Positions 8,989 to 17,344 of a stretch of 64,000 nucleotides of DNA are shown here, in pieces; position 1 is the stretch's first letter, and every line of letters begins with the position of its first letter. The notes below the pieces were generated by a model. That model was given only the letters and a program-made list of their open reading frames with translations. It did no database searches and was not told the DNA's origin. The position numbers were made by a program, and so were the translations under genes. Where the stretch lies: assembly GCF_014191055.1 (NCBI RefSeq), contig NZ_JACHWB010000011.1, forward strand, positions 39,734 through 103,733. Reading direction: 5' to 3'. The DNA comes from Microvirga lupini. Its GTDB lineage: Bacteria > Pseudomonadota > Alphaproteobacteria > Rhizobiales > Beijerinckiaceae.

Positions 8989-9597
8989 ATGACCGAGACA
9001 ACACTGTCACACCCCGGTAACCGCGAGCCCACCGTCTTCACGCAGGAGCAGCTGGGCTGGGTGCCGTGGCTGGAGCCGTTTCCCGCCGATCAGCTGACTG
9101 AGAGGCATTGGGCCGGTCTCGTCGACGCCTCGCGCGCCAAGTCGCCTTATTTCCTGCTGCTCGCGCGCGACCCGGATGTCCTGCAGGCCAGAACGAAGAC
9201 GGACAAAGACATCTTCTACAACACGAGCAACGGCTTGCTACGTGCCGAGCGGGAACTTGCCGCAACAGCCACCTCACGCTCCAACGGCTGCATCTTCTGC
9301 GCCTCTGTCCACTCCCGGTTCGCAACGCAATATTCCAAGCGCGGTACCGACGTTCAGCGGCTTCTCGACGAGGGAGTCGAGGTGGATATCGACAGCCGTT
9401 GGAATGCGATCATCGAAGCGTCGGTCACGCTGACGGCTACACCTCTCGCGTTCGGCGACGAGCAGATCAAGGCCTTGCGCACGGCCGGGCTCGATGATCT
9501 GGAGATTGTGGATGTGATCAACGGCGCGGCCTTCTTCAACTGGGCCAACCGGTTGATGCTCTCCCTCGGGGAGCCCTCGCCACCAAGCGAGACTTAA
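8989..9597 (+). CDS. Alkylhydroperoxidase-domain protein with CxxC (Avi_7169-like)
   Basis: A 202-residue AhpD-like protein. The active-site motif is visible as NGCIFCASVHSR, a CxxC pair followed by a histidine four residues later, as in AhpD-type peroxidases and carboxymuconolactone decarboxylases. The ATG at 8989 is supported by AAGGA 8 bases upstream. It is the last gene of the transporter-monooxygenase operon. A role in removing a peroxide made by the flavin monooxygenase, or in the next step on its product, fits the family but is inferred. The gene ends 73 bases before the convergent siderophore operon. Confidence 0.85.
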   Translation: MTETTLSHPGNREPTVFTQEQLGWVPWLEPFPADQLTERHWAGLVDASRAKSPYFLLLARDPDVLQARTKTDKDIFYNTSNGLLRAERELAATATSRSNGCIFCASVHSRFATQYSKRGTDVQRLLDEGVEVDIDSRWNAIIEASVTLTATPLAFGDEQIKALRTAGLDDLEIVDVINGAAFFNWANRLMLSLGEPSPPSET

Positions 9598-9670
9598 AGC
9601 AGGTCGGGCGGCCTCAGACCAAGGAATATTGCGGTGGCGGGAGATTGCAGTCTGGGTGCGGTCTCTCCAA

Positions 9671-10429
9671 TCACATGTAATAGACCGAGATTTTCCGACC
9701 ACGGATCTCCTGGACCTCCACGTTCATGCCGTAGACTTCCTGGATCACGGCGCTCGTCATGATTGCATCGGGGGTGCCATGACGCACGATGGTGCCATCG
9801 CGCATGGCCACGATATAGTCGGAATAGCAGGAGGCGAAGTTGATGTCGTGCAGGACGAGGACAATTGTTTTGTCCAGCGCATCAGCAGCCTGCCGCAAAA
9901 GCTTCATCATGCCGACCGCGTGCTTCATGTCGAGGTTGTTCAGCGGTTCGTCGAAGAGCACGTAGTCCGTGTCCTGACAGAGCACCATGGCCACATAGGC
10001 GCGCTGGCGCTGCCCGCCCGACAGTTCATCGAGAAACCGGTCGGCGAGGAGCTCCAGGCCGAGAAAGCTGATAGCCCTGGAGGCATGATCCCGATCTTCG
10101 ACCGTGAGACGGCCCTTGGAATAGGGATAGCGGCCGAACTCCACCAGATCCCGCACCGTGAGCCGGGAAGCAATCCGGTTGTCCTGCCTCAGGATCGACA
10201 GGCGCTTCGCCAGAACGTCGGACGGTGTGCTGGTAACGTCGAGCCCTTCAACGGTCACCGTTCCGGCACTCATGGGCATGAGACGGCTGATCATCGACAG
10301 AAGGGTAGATTTGCCCGCCCCGTTGGGTCCGATGATGGACGTGATGCCACGACGGGGAATCGTAAGCGACACGTCGCGCACGACGATGGTGTCGCCATAG
10401 GTCTTGGTGGCGTTCGCAACCTCGATCAT
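9671..10429 (-). CDS. Iron-siderophore ABC transporter ATP-binding protein
   Basis: A 252-residue FepC/YclP/VctC-type ATPase. Walker A GPNGAGKST is near residue 35, the signature LSGGQRQRAYVAM near 134 and Walker B YVLFDEPLNNLD near 154, with the switch histidine in LVLHDIN. It energises import of a ferric siderophore through the two permeases encoded upstream, with which it shares an ATGA overlap (10426-10429). It is the last gene of the minus-strand operon receptor - binding protein - permease - permease - ATPase. Similarity from memory is closest to the YclNOPQ/Vct systems for catecholate or petrobactin-like siderophores; the exact ligand is not determinable here. Confidence 0.9.
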   Translation of the reverse strand: MIEVANATKTYGDTIVVRDVSLTIPRRGITSIIGPNGAGKSTLLSMISRLMPMSAGTVTVEGLDVTSTPSDVLAKRLSILRQDNRIASRLTVRDLVEFGRYPYSKGRLTVEDRDHASRAISFLGLELLADRFLDELSGGQRQRAYVAMVLCQDTDYVLFDEPLNNLDMKHAVGMMKLLRQAADALDKTIVLVLHDINFASCYSDYIVAMRDGTIVRHGTPDAIMTSAVIQEVYGMNVEVQEIRGRKISVYYM

Positions 10430-11391
10430 CGGGCTGCTCCTCTGATCAGGAGGGCGAGGAAGACAATCCCGCCCACGAATTCGATGACGATGCTGAGTGC
10501 CGTGTCGAAGGCAAAAACCCGCTCAAGGACAAGCTGGCCGCCGACGAGGCAGATGACGGCGATCAGGGCTGCCACAGGAAGCACATAGCGATGCTTGTGG
10601 GAGCCAGTGATCTGGTGGGCGAGGCTAGCGACCAGGAGTCCAAAGAAGGTGATCGGACCCACCAAGGCCGTGGAAACCGACACGAGGATTGCCACCAGGA
10701 TCAGCACGATGGTGACCACCCGGCTATGATCGATCCCTAGGCTGATCGATGTCTCCCGCCCGAGGGACAAGACGTCATAGGTGTTGATGAAGCGCAATCC
10801 GACGATGGAAACGGCCAGCACCGTGGCGGTGGAAATGGCCAGAAGATCGCTGTTCACATTGTTGAAGCTGGCGAAGAGGCGGTCCTGCAGAAGCACGAAT
10901 TCGTTAGGGTCGATGATGCGCTGCATGAAACCCGACAGGCTGCGAAACAACACGCCGAACACGATGCCCACGAGGACGAGCAGGTGAATGCTTCGGCTGT
11001 TGCCTGAGAAGAGCCATCGGTAGAGCGCAGTCGAGAAAGCCACCATGGCGGCGACATTGAAGACGAACAGCAGGCGCGGATCCAGAGCCGCCACGCCGGC
11101 GGATCCGATCGTGAAGATCAGGCTCGTCTGAATAAGGATGTAGAGCGAGTCGAAGCCCATAATCGAGGGCGTCAGGATTCTGTTGTGGCTCACCGTCTGG
11201 AACAGCACGGTCGAGACGGCGATGGCATAGCCAACCAGGACCATGGACAGGACCTTCATGCCCCGGAAAGGCAGGATGAAGTCCCAGCGCCCCCTGGCAT
11301 TCAGGGTCATGAACAGCGCCATCCCGCACACCGCGATCGCGGCGAGGATCAGGAGCACCTGGACCGGCTGTTTTTCCTTCCATTCACGCAA
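10426..11391 (-). CDS. Iron-chelate ABC transporter permease (FecCD family, second)
   Basis: A 321-residue inner-membrane permease of the BtuC/FecCD family, with about nine to ten hydrophobic segments. The conserved coupling region includes the LGRETSISLGIDHSR stretch and the GPITFFGLLVASLAHQITG motif typical of siderophore permeases. It overlaps the preceding permease gene by 8 bases and the ATPase gene by 4, so the three should be made together. It resembles the YclO/VctG half of the permease pair. Confidence 0.9.
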   Translation of the reverse strand: MREWKEKQPVQVLLILAAIAVCGMALFMTLNARGRWDFILPFRGMKVLSMVLVGYAIAVSTVLFQTVSHNRILTPSIMGFDSLYILIQTSLIFTIGSAGVAALDPRLLFVFNVAAMVAFSTALYRWLFSGNSRSIHLLVLVGIVFGVLFRSLSGFMQRIIDPNEFVLLQDRLFASFNNVNSDLLAISTATVLAVSIVGLRFINTYDVLSLGRETSISLGIDHSRVVTIVLILVAILVSVSTALVGPITFFGLLVASLAHQITGSHKHRYVLPVAALIAVICLVGGQLVLERVFAFDTALSIVIEFVGGIVFLALLIRGAAR

Positions 11392-12346
11392 GGCGTTCGC
11401 GCCCCTTGAGCAGAAGAATCAGAAACAGGCCGCTGCCGACAATGCCCATGATTGTCCCGATGGGAACCTCGTACGGGTAGTAAACGACACGTCCGATGAT
11501 GTCGCAGGCAAGCACGAGGCCAGCACCCAGTGCCGCGATCCAGGGAAGGGAGCGGCGCATATTGTCACCGATCATCAGGCTGACCACGTTCGGCACGATC
11601 AGCCCGAGGAAAGGCAGCATGCCAATCGTTACGACAATGGTGGCCGTCACCATTGCCACGATGACGAGCCCCAACGAAACGACGCTGCGGTAACGAAGTC
11701 CAAGATTGGTGGTGAAGTCACGTCCCATTCCGGCCAAGGTGAGGCGGTCGGCGGCAAAATAGGCCAGAACCATCAGAGCGAAGGCCACCCACAACAGCTC
11801 GTAGCGGCCGCGCAGCACCCCTGAGAAGTCGCCTGTTGTCCAGGCATTGAGGGATTGCAGCAGATCGAAGCGATAGGCGAAGAACGTGGTGATTGCGCTG
11901 ATAACCCCACCCAGCATGATACCGACAAGCGGCACGGTCAGCACCGAGCGCAGGGGTATGAGCCGGAGGATGCGCAGGAACAGGGCGGTCCCGGCCAGGG
12001 CGCAAGCCGCGGCGGCCACCATCTTCACGACAACCGGAGACTCAGGCGCAAGGAGCGTCACGATGAGCAGACCGAGGCTCGCGGATTCCACGGTTCCTGC
12101 AGTGGAGGGCTCGACGAAGCGGTTCTGGGTCAGCATCTGCATGATCGTCCCGGCGACCGCCATGGCCATCCCGGCCAGAATGAGGGACAGCGTGCGAGGA
12201 ATGCGGGACACCAGCAGAATCTGGGTCGCCTGTTGCCCCTCGTCGCCCGAAACCAACCCAGCCAGCGATAGGTCACTGGCGCCGATCAGAAGGCTGATCA
12301 GCGAAAGCACAATCAGGGCGGTCGTGGTGAGGAGAAGGCGCATCAC
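11384..12346 (-). CDS. Iron-chelate ABC transporter permease (FecCD family, first)
   Basis: A 320-residue FecCD-type permease. It starts with a single hydrophobic helix (LLLTTTALIVLSLISLLIG) and carries the family blocks SRIPRTLSLILAGMAMAVAGTIMQ and LPFLGLIVPNVVSLMIGDN in shortened or variant form. It resembles the YclN/VctD half of a siderophore permease pair. A perfect stem-loop lies in the 100-base gap that separates it from the binding-protein gene, and may lower expression of the membrane components relative to the binding protein. Confidence 0.9.
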   Translation of the reverse strand: MMRLLLTTTALIVLSLISLLIGASDLSLAGLVSGDEGQQATQILLVSRIPRTLSLILAGMAMAVAGTIMQMLTQNRFVEPSTAGTVESASLGLLIVTLLAPESPVVVKMVAAAACALAGTALFLRILRLIPLRSVLTVPLVGIMLGGVISAITTFFAYRFDLLQSLNAWTTGDFSGVLRGRYELLWVAFALMVLAYFAADRLTLAGMGRDFTTNLGLRYRSVVSLGLVIVAMVTATIVVTIGMLPFLGLIVPNVVSLMIGDNMRRSLPWIAALGAGLVLACDIIGRVVYYPYEVPIGTIMGIVGSGLFLILLLKGRERLA

Positions 12347-12386
12347 AATCGGTCAGGAGCGGGCTCAACAAGGGACATAAGGCAAA

Positions 12387-12409
12387 GCGGATCGCACTGG
12401 GCGATCCGC
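12387..12409 (-). terminator. Stem-loop between binding-protein and permease genes
   Basis: GCGGATCGC (12387-12395) pairs perfectly with GCGATCCGC (12401-12409) around a 5-base loop. On the transcribed minus strand it follows the binding-protein stop and is followed by only a short T-run, so it looks more like an attenuating or mRNA-stabilising hairpin than a full terminator. Confidence 0.5.
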
Positions 12410-12447
12410 GGGTAAGGCAATGCCTCGAAGAATGGGCTCGTTCAAGC

Positions 12448-13377
12448 CTATTTCTTGGCGAGCGCCTTCGCGATCTGGTCAACGCTGGCCTGCATGGCCG
12501 TCAGTCCGCCGCCGATGAGATACCAATTGGTTGGATCGAGATAGACCACCTGATTGGTCTTCCAGGCCTTGGTCTGGGCAATGAGGTCATTGTCCAACAC
12601 CTTTTTGGCCGCGCCGCCGTTCTGACCTGTCGCAGCGTCACGGTCGATCACGAAGAACCAGTCGGGATTGGTCTTGAGGATGAACTCGGCGCTGACGGCC
12701 TGGCCGTGGTTCGTGGTGGCGAGCCCTTCGACGGCCGGCACGATTCCGAACCCGGTGTGCAGATGCCCGAACCGGGAGCCCGGCCCATAGGCGCTCATCT
12801 TGCCTCCGGTGGTAAGAACGAGAAGGCCCTTGCCGGCCGTCGAGGCCTCCCGCCGGAGGTCGGCCATGGATTTTTCGAGCTTGGCGAGATGCCTCTCGGC
12901 TTCGGCCCTCTTATCGAAGATCTGGGCCAGAAGCTGAACGTTGCGCTGGACGCTGCCGACATAATCCTTTGGATCGACAGTCATGTCGATCGTAGGAGCG
13001 ATCTTCGCCAGATCAGCATATTTTACGCTGGAGCGGCCGCCGACAATGATCAGGTCCGGGCCAGCGGCATTAACCGCCTCGTAGTCCGGCTCGAACAGCG
13101 TTCCGACCTTTTCGTATTTGTCTGAGCCATACTTTGCGAGATATTCGGGGAAGCGCGCCGTCGGAACACCCGCGACCTCCACACCAAGCGTGTTCAGCGT
13201 GTCGAGCGAAGCAAGATCGAAGGCAAGGATCTTCTTGGGCCTCATGGGCACCGTTGTCTCGCCCTTCGCATGCTGAACCTTGAGGTCCTGCGCGATGGCG
13301 GTAGGGGAACCAAGCGCGAAGGTGCCGCCAAAGAAGGCGGCAACGATACCTGTGAGACGGGCGGAAATATCCATCAT
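12448..13377 (-). CDS. Siderophore ABC transporter substrate-binding protein
   Basis: A periplasmic binding protein of about 309 residues, of the FepB/YclQ/CeuE class. A signal peptide (SARLTGIVAAFFGGTFALG, cleavage near AIAQ-DL) precedes the family opening RPKKILAFDLASLDTLNTLGV and the DLIIVGGRSS segment. There is no lipobox, so it is soluble rather than a lipoprotein. The ATG at 13377 is chosen because GGAG lies 9 bases upstream; an ATG at 13392 overlaps that site. It captures the ferric siderophore after passage through the TonB receptor and delivers it to the FecCD permeases. It lies 57 bases after the receptor gene. Confidence 0.9.
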   Translation of the reverse strand: MMDISARLTGIVAAFFGGTFALGSPTAIAQDLKVQHAKGETTVPMRPKKILAFDLASLDTLNTLGVEVAGVPTARFPEYLAKYGSDKYEKVGTLFEPDYEAVNAAGPDLIIVGGRSSVKYADLAKIAPTIDMTVDPKDYVGSVQRNVQLLAQIFDKRAEAERHLAKLEKSMADLRREASTAGKGLLVLTTGGKMSAYGPGSRFGHLHTGFGIVPAVEGLATTNHGQAVSAEFILKTNPDWFFVIDRDAATGQNGGAAKKVLDNDLIAQTKAWKTNQVVYLDPTNWYLIGGGLTAMQASVDQIAKALAKK

Positions 13378-13434
13378 GATACTGCTCTCCATGAAATGAT
13401 TGCAAAAGGAGGGAAGGGGACTCCCTCTCCGTGG

Positions 13435-15552
13435 CTAGAAGGTTGCGGACAATCCAGCCCAGAGACGGCGGCCCTCGACGACAGTGTTGTAGTCGGTCGG
13501 CTCGATCTCCTTGTCGAACACGTTGTAGACTGCAGCATTCAATGTCAGATTGTCTGTGAAATCGTAGGATAGACCCATGTCCATCGTGGCATAGGCGCCG
13601 TACTTGCGCCCGGCCATGCCGTTGATGATCACCGACGTTCCGTTGGTTCCGATGCGTGCGCCGCCAATGATCTCGGAGCCGTGATAGTTTATCGAGGTCC
13701 ATGTCGTGAGACCGGCGACGGGTGTGACCCAGTCCAGACGGGCATTGGCCATGTGCTTCGGCGTGCGGGCGAGGGGGAAACCTTCGTACTCGCCGGTTCT
13801 CTGCTCGGAATCCGTGAAGGTATAGCTGCCGCGAAGCGAGATCGTATCGGTCGCCCGCCAAGTGGCTGCCAACTCGACACCCTGGATGACCGCATCGTCG
13901 ATATTGTAGTTGTACCAGAGGCGATAATTCGGATCTTCCGACCAGCGCACCGGGTTTCCGGCATCGTCCAGCACCAAGGCGTTGCTGATCTTGTCCTTGA
14001 AATCGGTATAGAAGTAGGTCGCGCTGGCGGTGAAGCCGTCGAGATTATCCCATAGGGCGGCAACCTCGTAGCTCGTGCTCGTCTCAGCCTGCAGGTCGGG
14101 ATTGGCCAGGATCACGCCGCACGTGCTGTTCGGACCGTAGGTACAGCCCTGACCGCCGGTCGTGTAGGCATAGCCCGGTGCGATCTGACGGATCTCGGGG
14201 GCACGGAAGCCTGTCGAAACACCACCTTTCAGCGTAAGGTTCTCGGTGGCGTGCCACACCGCATAACTGCGCGGGCTGAAATGGGCGCCATAGATCTCGT
14301 GATGATCCATGCGCAGGCCGCTCGTGATCGAGAATGCATCGCTCAGGCGCCATTCGTCCTCGGCAAAGAGCGCCCATTGGTTGATGCTGAACGTCTCGTC
14401 GCGACCGGTGCGACGTCCGGGATTCTGGTCTGTCAGAGTGGCGTTGAACCATTGCCCCCCGGTCACAAGGGTATGATTTCCAAACAGGTCGAACGGCGTT
14501 GTGAACTTGCCGTCGATAACCGTGTTCCTGATCTCGGGCGAGCGTGGGTTCTTGGCGAAGGCGGACGTGAGCGGATTCTCCGTGTAACTGCGGCGCTCCG
14601 CCCATTCCTGCAGGATGGAGAAGTTGGAAGTCGTGGGGCCCCAACGGCCTTCATGGGTCAGCGACCAGTACTTGCGGTCGCTATCGTTGTACGTGTCGTT
14701 GGCGGTCTCCTCCAGGGTGCCCCATTTGGAAGCATTACGCCGAATGCGGGTAAAGCCGCTCTCCAGCATGAGGTCGTGGTCCTCATTGGGAGTGAGGGTC
14801 AGGCGCCCGCCGATATTACCCTCGTGCGCCCCGGTGATGCCGCTCAGGATGTCATCCTCGCCGCGACCGAAACCGCGACCCCAGAACTGAAGTCCCAGCA
14901 TGCGATGGATCAGCGGGCCGCTGGTGTAGAAGGACCCTTGAGCCGAATTGCCGAAATGTCTGTGCTGCTGGAGCGTGCCTTCCGTCGTTACCGTGCTCAC
15001 CCAGTCATCAGAGACTTTGCGTGTGATGATGTTGATCACGCCTCCCATAGCGTCCGAGCCGTAGAGGGACGACATCGGACCGCGCACGACCTCGATTCGG
15101 TCGATAGCCGCGACAGGCGGAATAAAGCTCTGTTCGAAACCCGAATTGCCATTGGTGCGGGCATCGCGGGTGCTCTGACGCTTTCCGTCGACGAGGATCA
15201 GCGTATAGGATCCCGGCAGGCCCCGGATGAAGATGTCTTTTTCATTGGCGACGCCCGTGACCGTGACACCCTGGACTTCCTTCAGCGCGTCCGTGAGATC
15301 ACGGAATGCACCTTTTTCAAGCTCCTCGCGTGTGATCACCGAAATGCTCGCCGGGGCGTCCTTGACGCTCTGCTCGAAGCCCGCGGCGGTCACGACCACC
15401 TGATCCAGAGTGATCACATCTTCGTTAGAGACGGGTACAGTGACCCCGGCTTCTTGCGCGAATGCTTCGAAAGAGATGGACGAAAGGGCAACGGAGAGGC
15501 AGGTGCATGCCAGGAGCATGAGCATTGGGCTTGGTCTGCCCTTCACAGTCAT
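13435..15552 (-). CDS. TonB-dependent siderophore receptor
   Basis: A 705-residue outer-membrane receptor. A signal peptide ends near EAFAQ, followed by a TonB-box-like DVITLDQVVVTA. The plug domain shows APASISVITREELEKGAFRD, KDIFIRGLPGSYTLILVDGKR (start of loop) and RIEVVRGPMSSLYGSDAMGG. The remainder is a 22-strand barrel ending in the characteristic C-terminal Phe (GLSATF). An extracellular loop carries a possible disulfide (GCTYGPNSTCG). The overall type is FepA/IrgA/CirA-like, which suggests a catecholate ligand, but that is only suggestive. The ATG at 15552 gives a compact signal peptide. It heads the uptake operon and has an Irr-box-like site 153 bases upstream. Confidence 0.92.
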   Translation of the reverse strand: MTVKGRPSPMLMLLACTCLSVALSSISFEAFAQEAGVTVPVSNEDVITLDQVVVTAAGFEQSVKDAPASISVITREELEKGAFRDLTDALKEVQGVTVTGVANEKDIFIRGLPGSYTLILVDGKRQSTRDARTNGNSGFEQSFIPPVAAIDRIEVVRGPMSSLYGSDAMGGVINIITRKVSDDWVSTVTTEGTLQQHRHFGNSAQGSFYTSGPLIHRMLGLQFWGRGFGRGEDDILSGITGAHEGNIGGRLTLTPNEDHDLMLESGFTRIRRNASKWGTLEETANDTYNDSDRKYWSLTHEGRWGPTTSNFSILQEWAERRSYTENPLTSAFAKNPRSPEIRNTVIDGKFTTPFDLFGNHTLVTGGQWFNATLTDQNPGRRTGRDETFSINQWALFAEDEWRLSDAFSITSGLRMDHHEIYGAHFSPRSYAVWHATENLTLKGGVSTGFRAPEIRQIAPGYAYTTGGQGCTYGPNSTCGVILANPDLQAETSTSYEVAALWDNLDGFTASATYFYTDFKDKISNALVLDDAGNPVRWSEDPNYRLWYNYNIDDAVIQGVELAATWRATDTISLRGSYTFTDSEQRTGEYEGFPLARTPKHMANARLDWVTPVAGLTTWTSINYHGSEIIGGARIGTNGTSVIINGMAGRKYGAYATMDMGLSYDFTDNLTLNAAVYNVFDKEIEPTDYNTVVEGRRLWAGLSATF

Positions 15553-15704
15553 TCGCCTGCTGTCGTCATGCTGAATCGAAACGCCACTTCCCATTGTCCG
15601 CCCCAGATCTGTCAGAAAACCGATGGATGACAGCTACTAGGTTCCACGAAAGTTTGGGGTCAACGGCTATGTTTGAGAGCTATTCTGATTTCAGGAAAGT
15701 GCAA

Positions 15705-15721
15705 CTTACAAGAATTCTAAA
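15705..15721. promoter_or_regulatory. Candidate Irr box (iron control element)
   Basis: CTTACAA-GAA-TTCTAAA matches the remembered rhizobial Irr/ICE consensus TTTAGAA-N3-TTCTAAA at 12 of 14 defined positions, with a perfect right half. It lies in the divergent region between the TonB receptor gene and the HTH-TrpD2 gene. Irr is the haem-responsive iron regulator of Hyphomicrobiales, and iron uptake genes are its known targets, so the position makes biological sense. Confidence 0.55.
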
Positions 15722-15803
15722 GTTACCTCCTGCGACTTGAAAGACATTGGAGAATGAGGAATAGGCAAACCACATCGAATATAATCAAGCGGCTGTCCGG
15801 CGC

Positions 15804-17300
15804 TTGCGTTCTGACTTTGAAGACAGAGTGATAGTGGATTCTGCATTACAAGAAGCGCCCCTGAAGCTCGGGCGTCTGCGTCTTCTTCTGGCGCTCGATG
15901 CTTTGCTCATGGAAGGAAGCGTCAGCCGCGCGGCCGAGCGCTTGGGCATGAGCACGCCGGCAATGAGCAGGCTCCTGGGCCAGATCCGTGAAGCCTACGG
16001 TAATCCTATCTTCATCCGCTCGTCCCGGCGTCTCATCCCGACGCCCTTCGCTGAATCCCTGCGCCTAAGACTTCGCGCCCTTGCGGCTGAGGCCGAGGCG
16101 CTCTTTCAGCCGGAGTTGGCTGCATCCGATGCGATGAGCATGGATGCCGCGATAGGGCCGGGTACTCCTGTCGTCGACTCGGCACCTCTGGCAGCGCGAC
16201 GGAGCATCCTGCTCGAAGGCGAGCCTCTTCCGGATGTTTTCGCGCGCAAGCTCACAATCCTAGGGCGGGCGGAAGATGAGCGGAAGCGCCTTGCCAAGCA
16301 CATTGCGACGTTAGGCGCAGGGATCGGGCAGAGTCGTCCGCTCACCATGGACGAGGCAGAGGATGCGTTCTCCATTATCTTGAAAGGTGCCGCTGATCCC
16401 GTGCAGATAGGGGCTCTGCTGTCCGTGATGAATTTCAGAGGCGAGACCGCAGCCGAACTGGCCGGCTTCGTGCAGGCCGCCCGCGCGCATATCGGTGCTG
16501 CTGATCCAAACTCATCTCCCGTGGCTCTGGACTGGCCGGCCTACATCTTCCCGAAATCCAGAAAGATGCCTTGGTTTCTCCAGGCGGCCTTGCTGGTAGC
16601 CGCAGCAGGCTACAAAGTCCTCCTCCATGGAAATGACAGTGGGGGCAGTACAAGAGGTACGCTCGTGTCCGCGGCGAGCGCTCTTGGCATCCCCATATGC
16701 ACCAGTCCGGCCACTGCCTCCGATGCCATTGCAGAACATGGCATCGCCTATTTGCCGGTCGCAGCCATGTCCTCACAGCTTCATCGCCTGCTGTCTCTTT
16801 ACGGGATGTTTGAAACGCGCTCGCCCGTCAATTCGGTCATGCCGTTGCTCAATCCCATGAGCGCTCCTGCGAGCATGATGGGCGTCGTGCGGCCGGCGTA
16901 TCGCGACCTCCACCGCGATGCGGGCATGCTGCTCGGATATGGCGAATTGACCATTCTGGGTGCCCGTCGAGACGCTGCTGAAGCAACACCATTCCGCTTG
17001 AGCACGCTTCTTCGTCTCATCGATGGAAAGGCGGAGGATATCCTCGTGCCGGCCGAACCGGAACCCAGGGCCTATCCACTGACAGGCATGACAAGCCTCG
17101 AATACGGGCAGGCCGTGTGGGCAGGGACGGTGCGGGATGACCACGCCGCTGCCATAATCATCGAAACGGTTGCGATCGCACTTCTCACCTCAAGTGGAAA
17201 AGCCGGGCCGGTGGAGGATTATCGTGCGACGGCACGGGAGCTTTGGGAAGGTCGCAGAAGAGTCGCCAAGGAGAAGGCTCGGAAGCGGGCTGCGTCGTAA
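15804..17300 (+). CDS. LysR-type HTH fused to TrpD2/YbiB-like glycosyltransferase-3 domain
   Basis: A protein of up to 498 residues with two parts. Residues about 20-85 are a LysR-type DNA-binding domain (LLLALDALLMEGSVSRAAER, then GMSTPAMSRLLGQIREAYG). Residues about 145-480 resemble anthranilate phosphoribosyltransferase-like proteins of the TrpD2/YbiB group: an N-terminal helical domain (DEAEDAFSIILKGAADPVQ) and the glycine-rich LLHGNDSGGSTRGT loop where TrpD binds PRPP. No LysR effector domain is present. E. coli YbiB binds nucleic acid rather than making tryptophan, so a regulatory role is plausible. The start is uncertain: TTG at 15804, or GTGs at 15828 and 15834. It is divergent from the siderophore operon. 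Confidence 0.75.
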   Translation: MRSDFEDRVIVDSALQEAPLKLGRLRLLLALDALLMEGSVSRAAERLGMSTPAMSRLLGQIREAYGNPIFIRSSRRLIPTPFAESLRLRLRALAAEAEALFQPELAASDAMSMDAAIGPGTPVVDSAPLAARRSILLEGEPLPDVFARKLTILGRAEDERKRLAKHIATLGAGIGQSRPLTMDEAEDAFSIILKGAADPVQIGALLSVMNFRGETAAELAGFVQAARAHIGAADPNSSPVALDWPAYIFPKSRKMPWFLQAALLVAAAGYKVLLHGNDSGGSTRGTLVSAASALGIPICTSPATASDAIAEHGIAYLPVAAMSSQLHRLLSLYGMFETRSPVNSVMPLLNPMSAPASMMGVVRPAYRDLHRDAGMLLGYGELTILGARRDAAEATPFRLSTLLRLIDGKAEDILVPAEPEPRAYPLTGMTSLEYGQAVWAGTVRDDHAAAIIIETVAIALLTSSGKAGPVEDYRATARELWEGRRRVAKEKARKRAAS

Positions 17301-17344
17301 TCTCTTATTGGTGACGTTGAACGTTCATTCAGGAAGAGCAACCA

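Noticed and set aside
14251..15630. Plus-strand open frame opposite the TonB receptor
   Set aside because: The receptor on the minus strand has all family motifs; the opposite frame has none.
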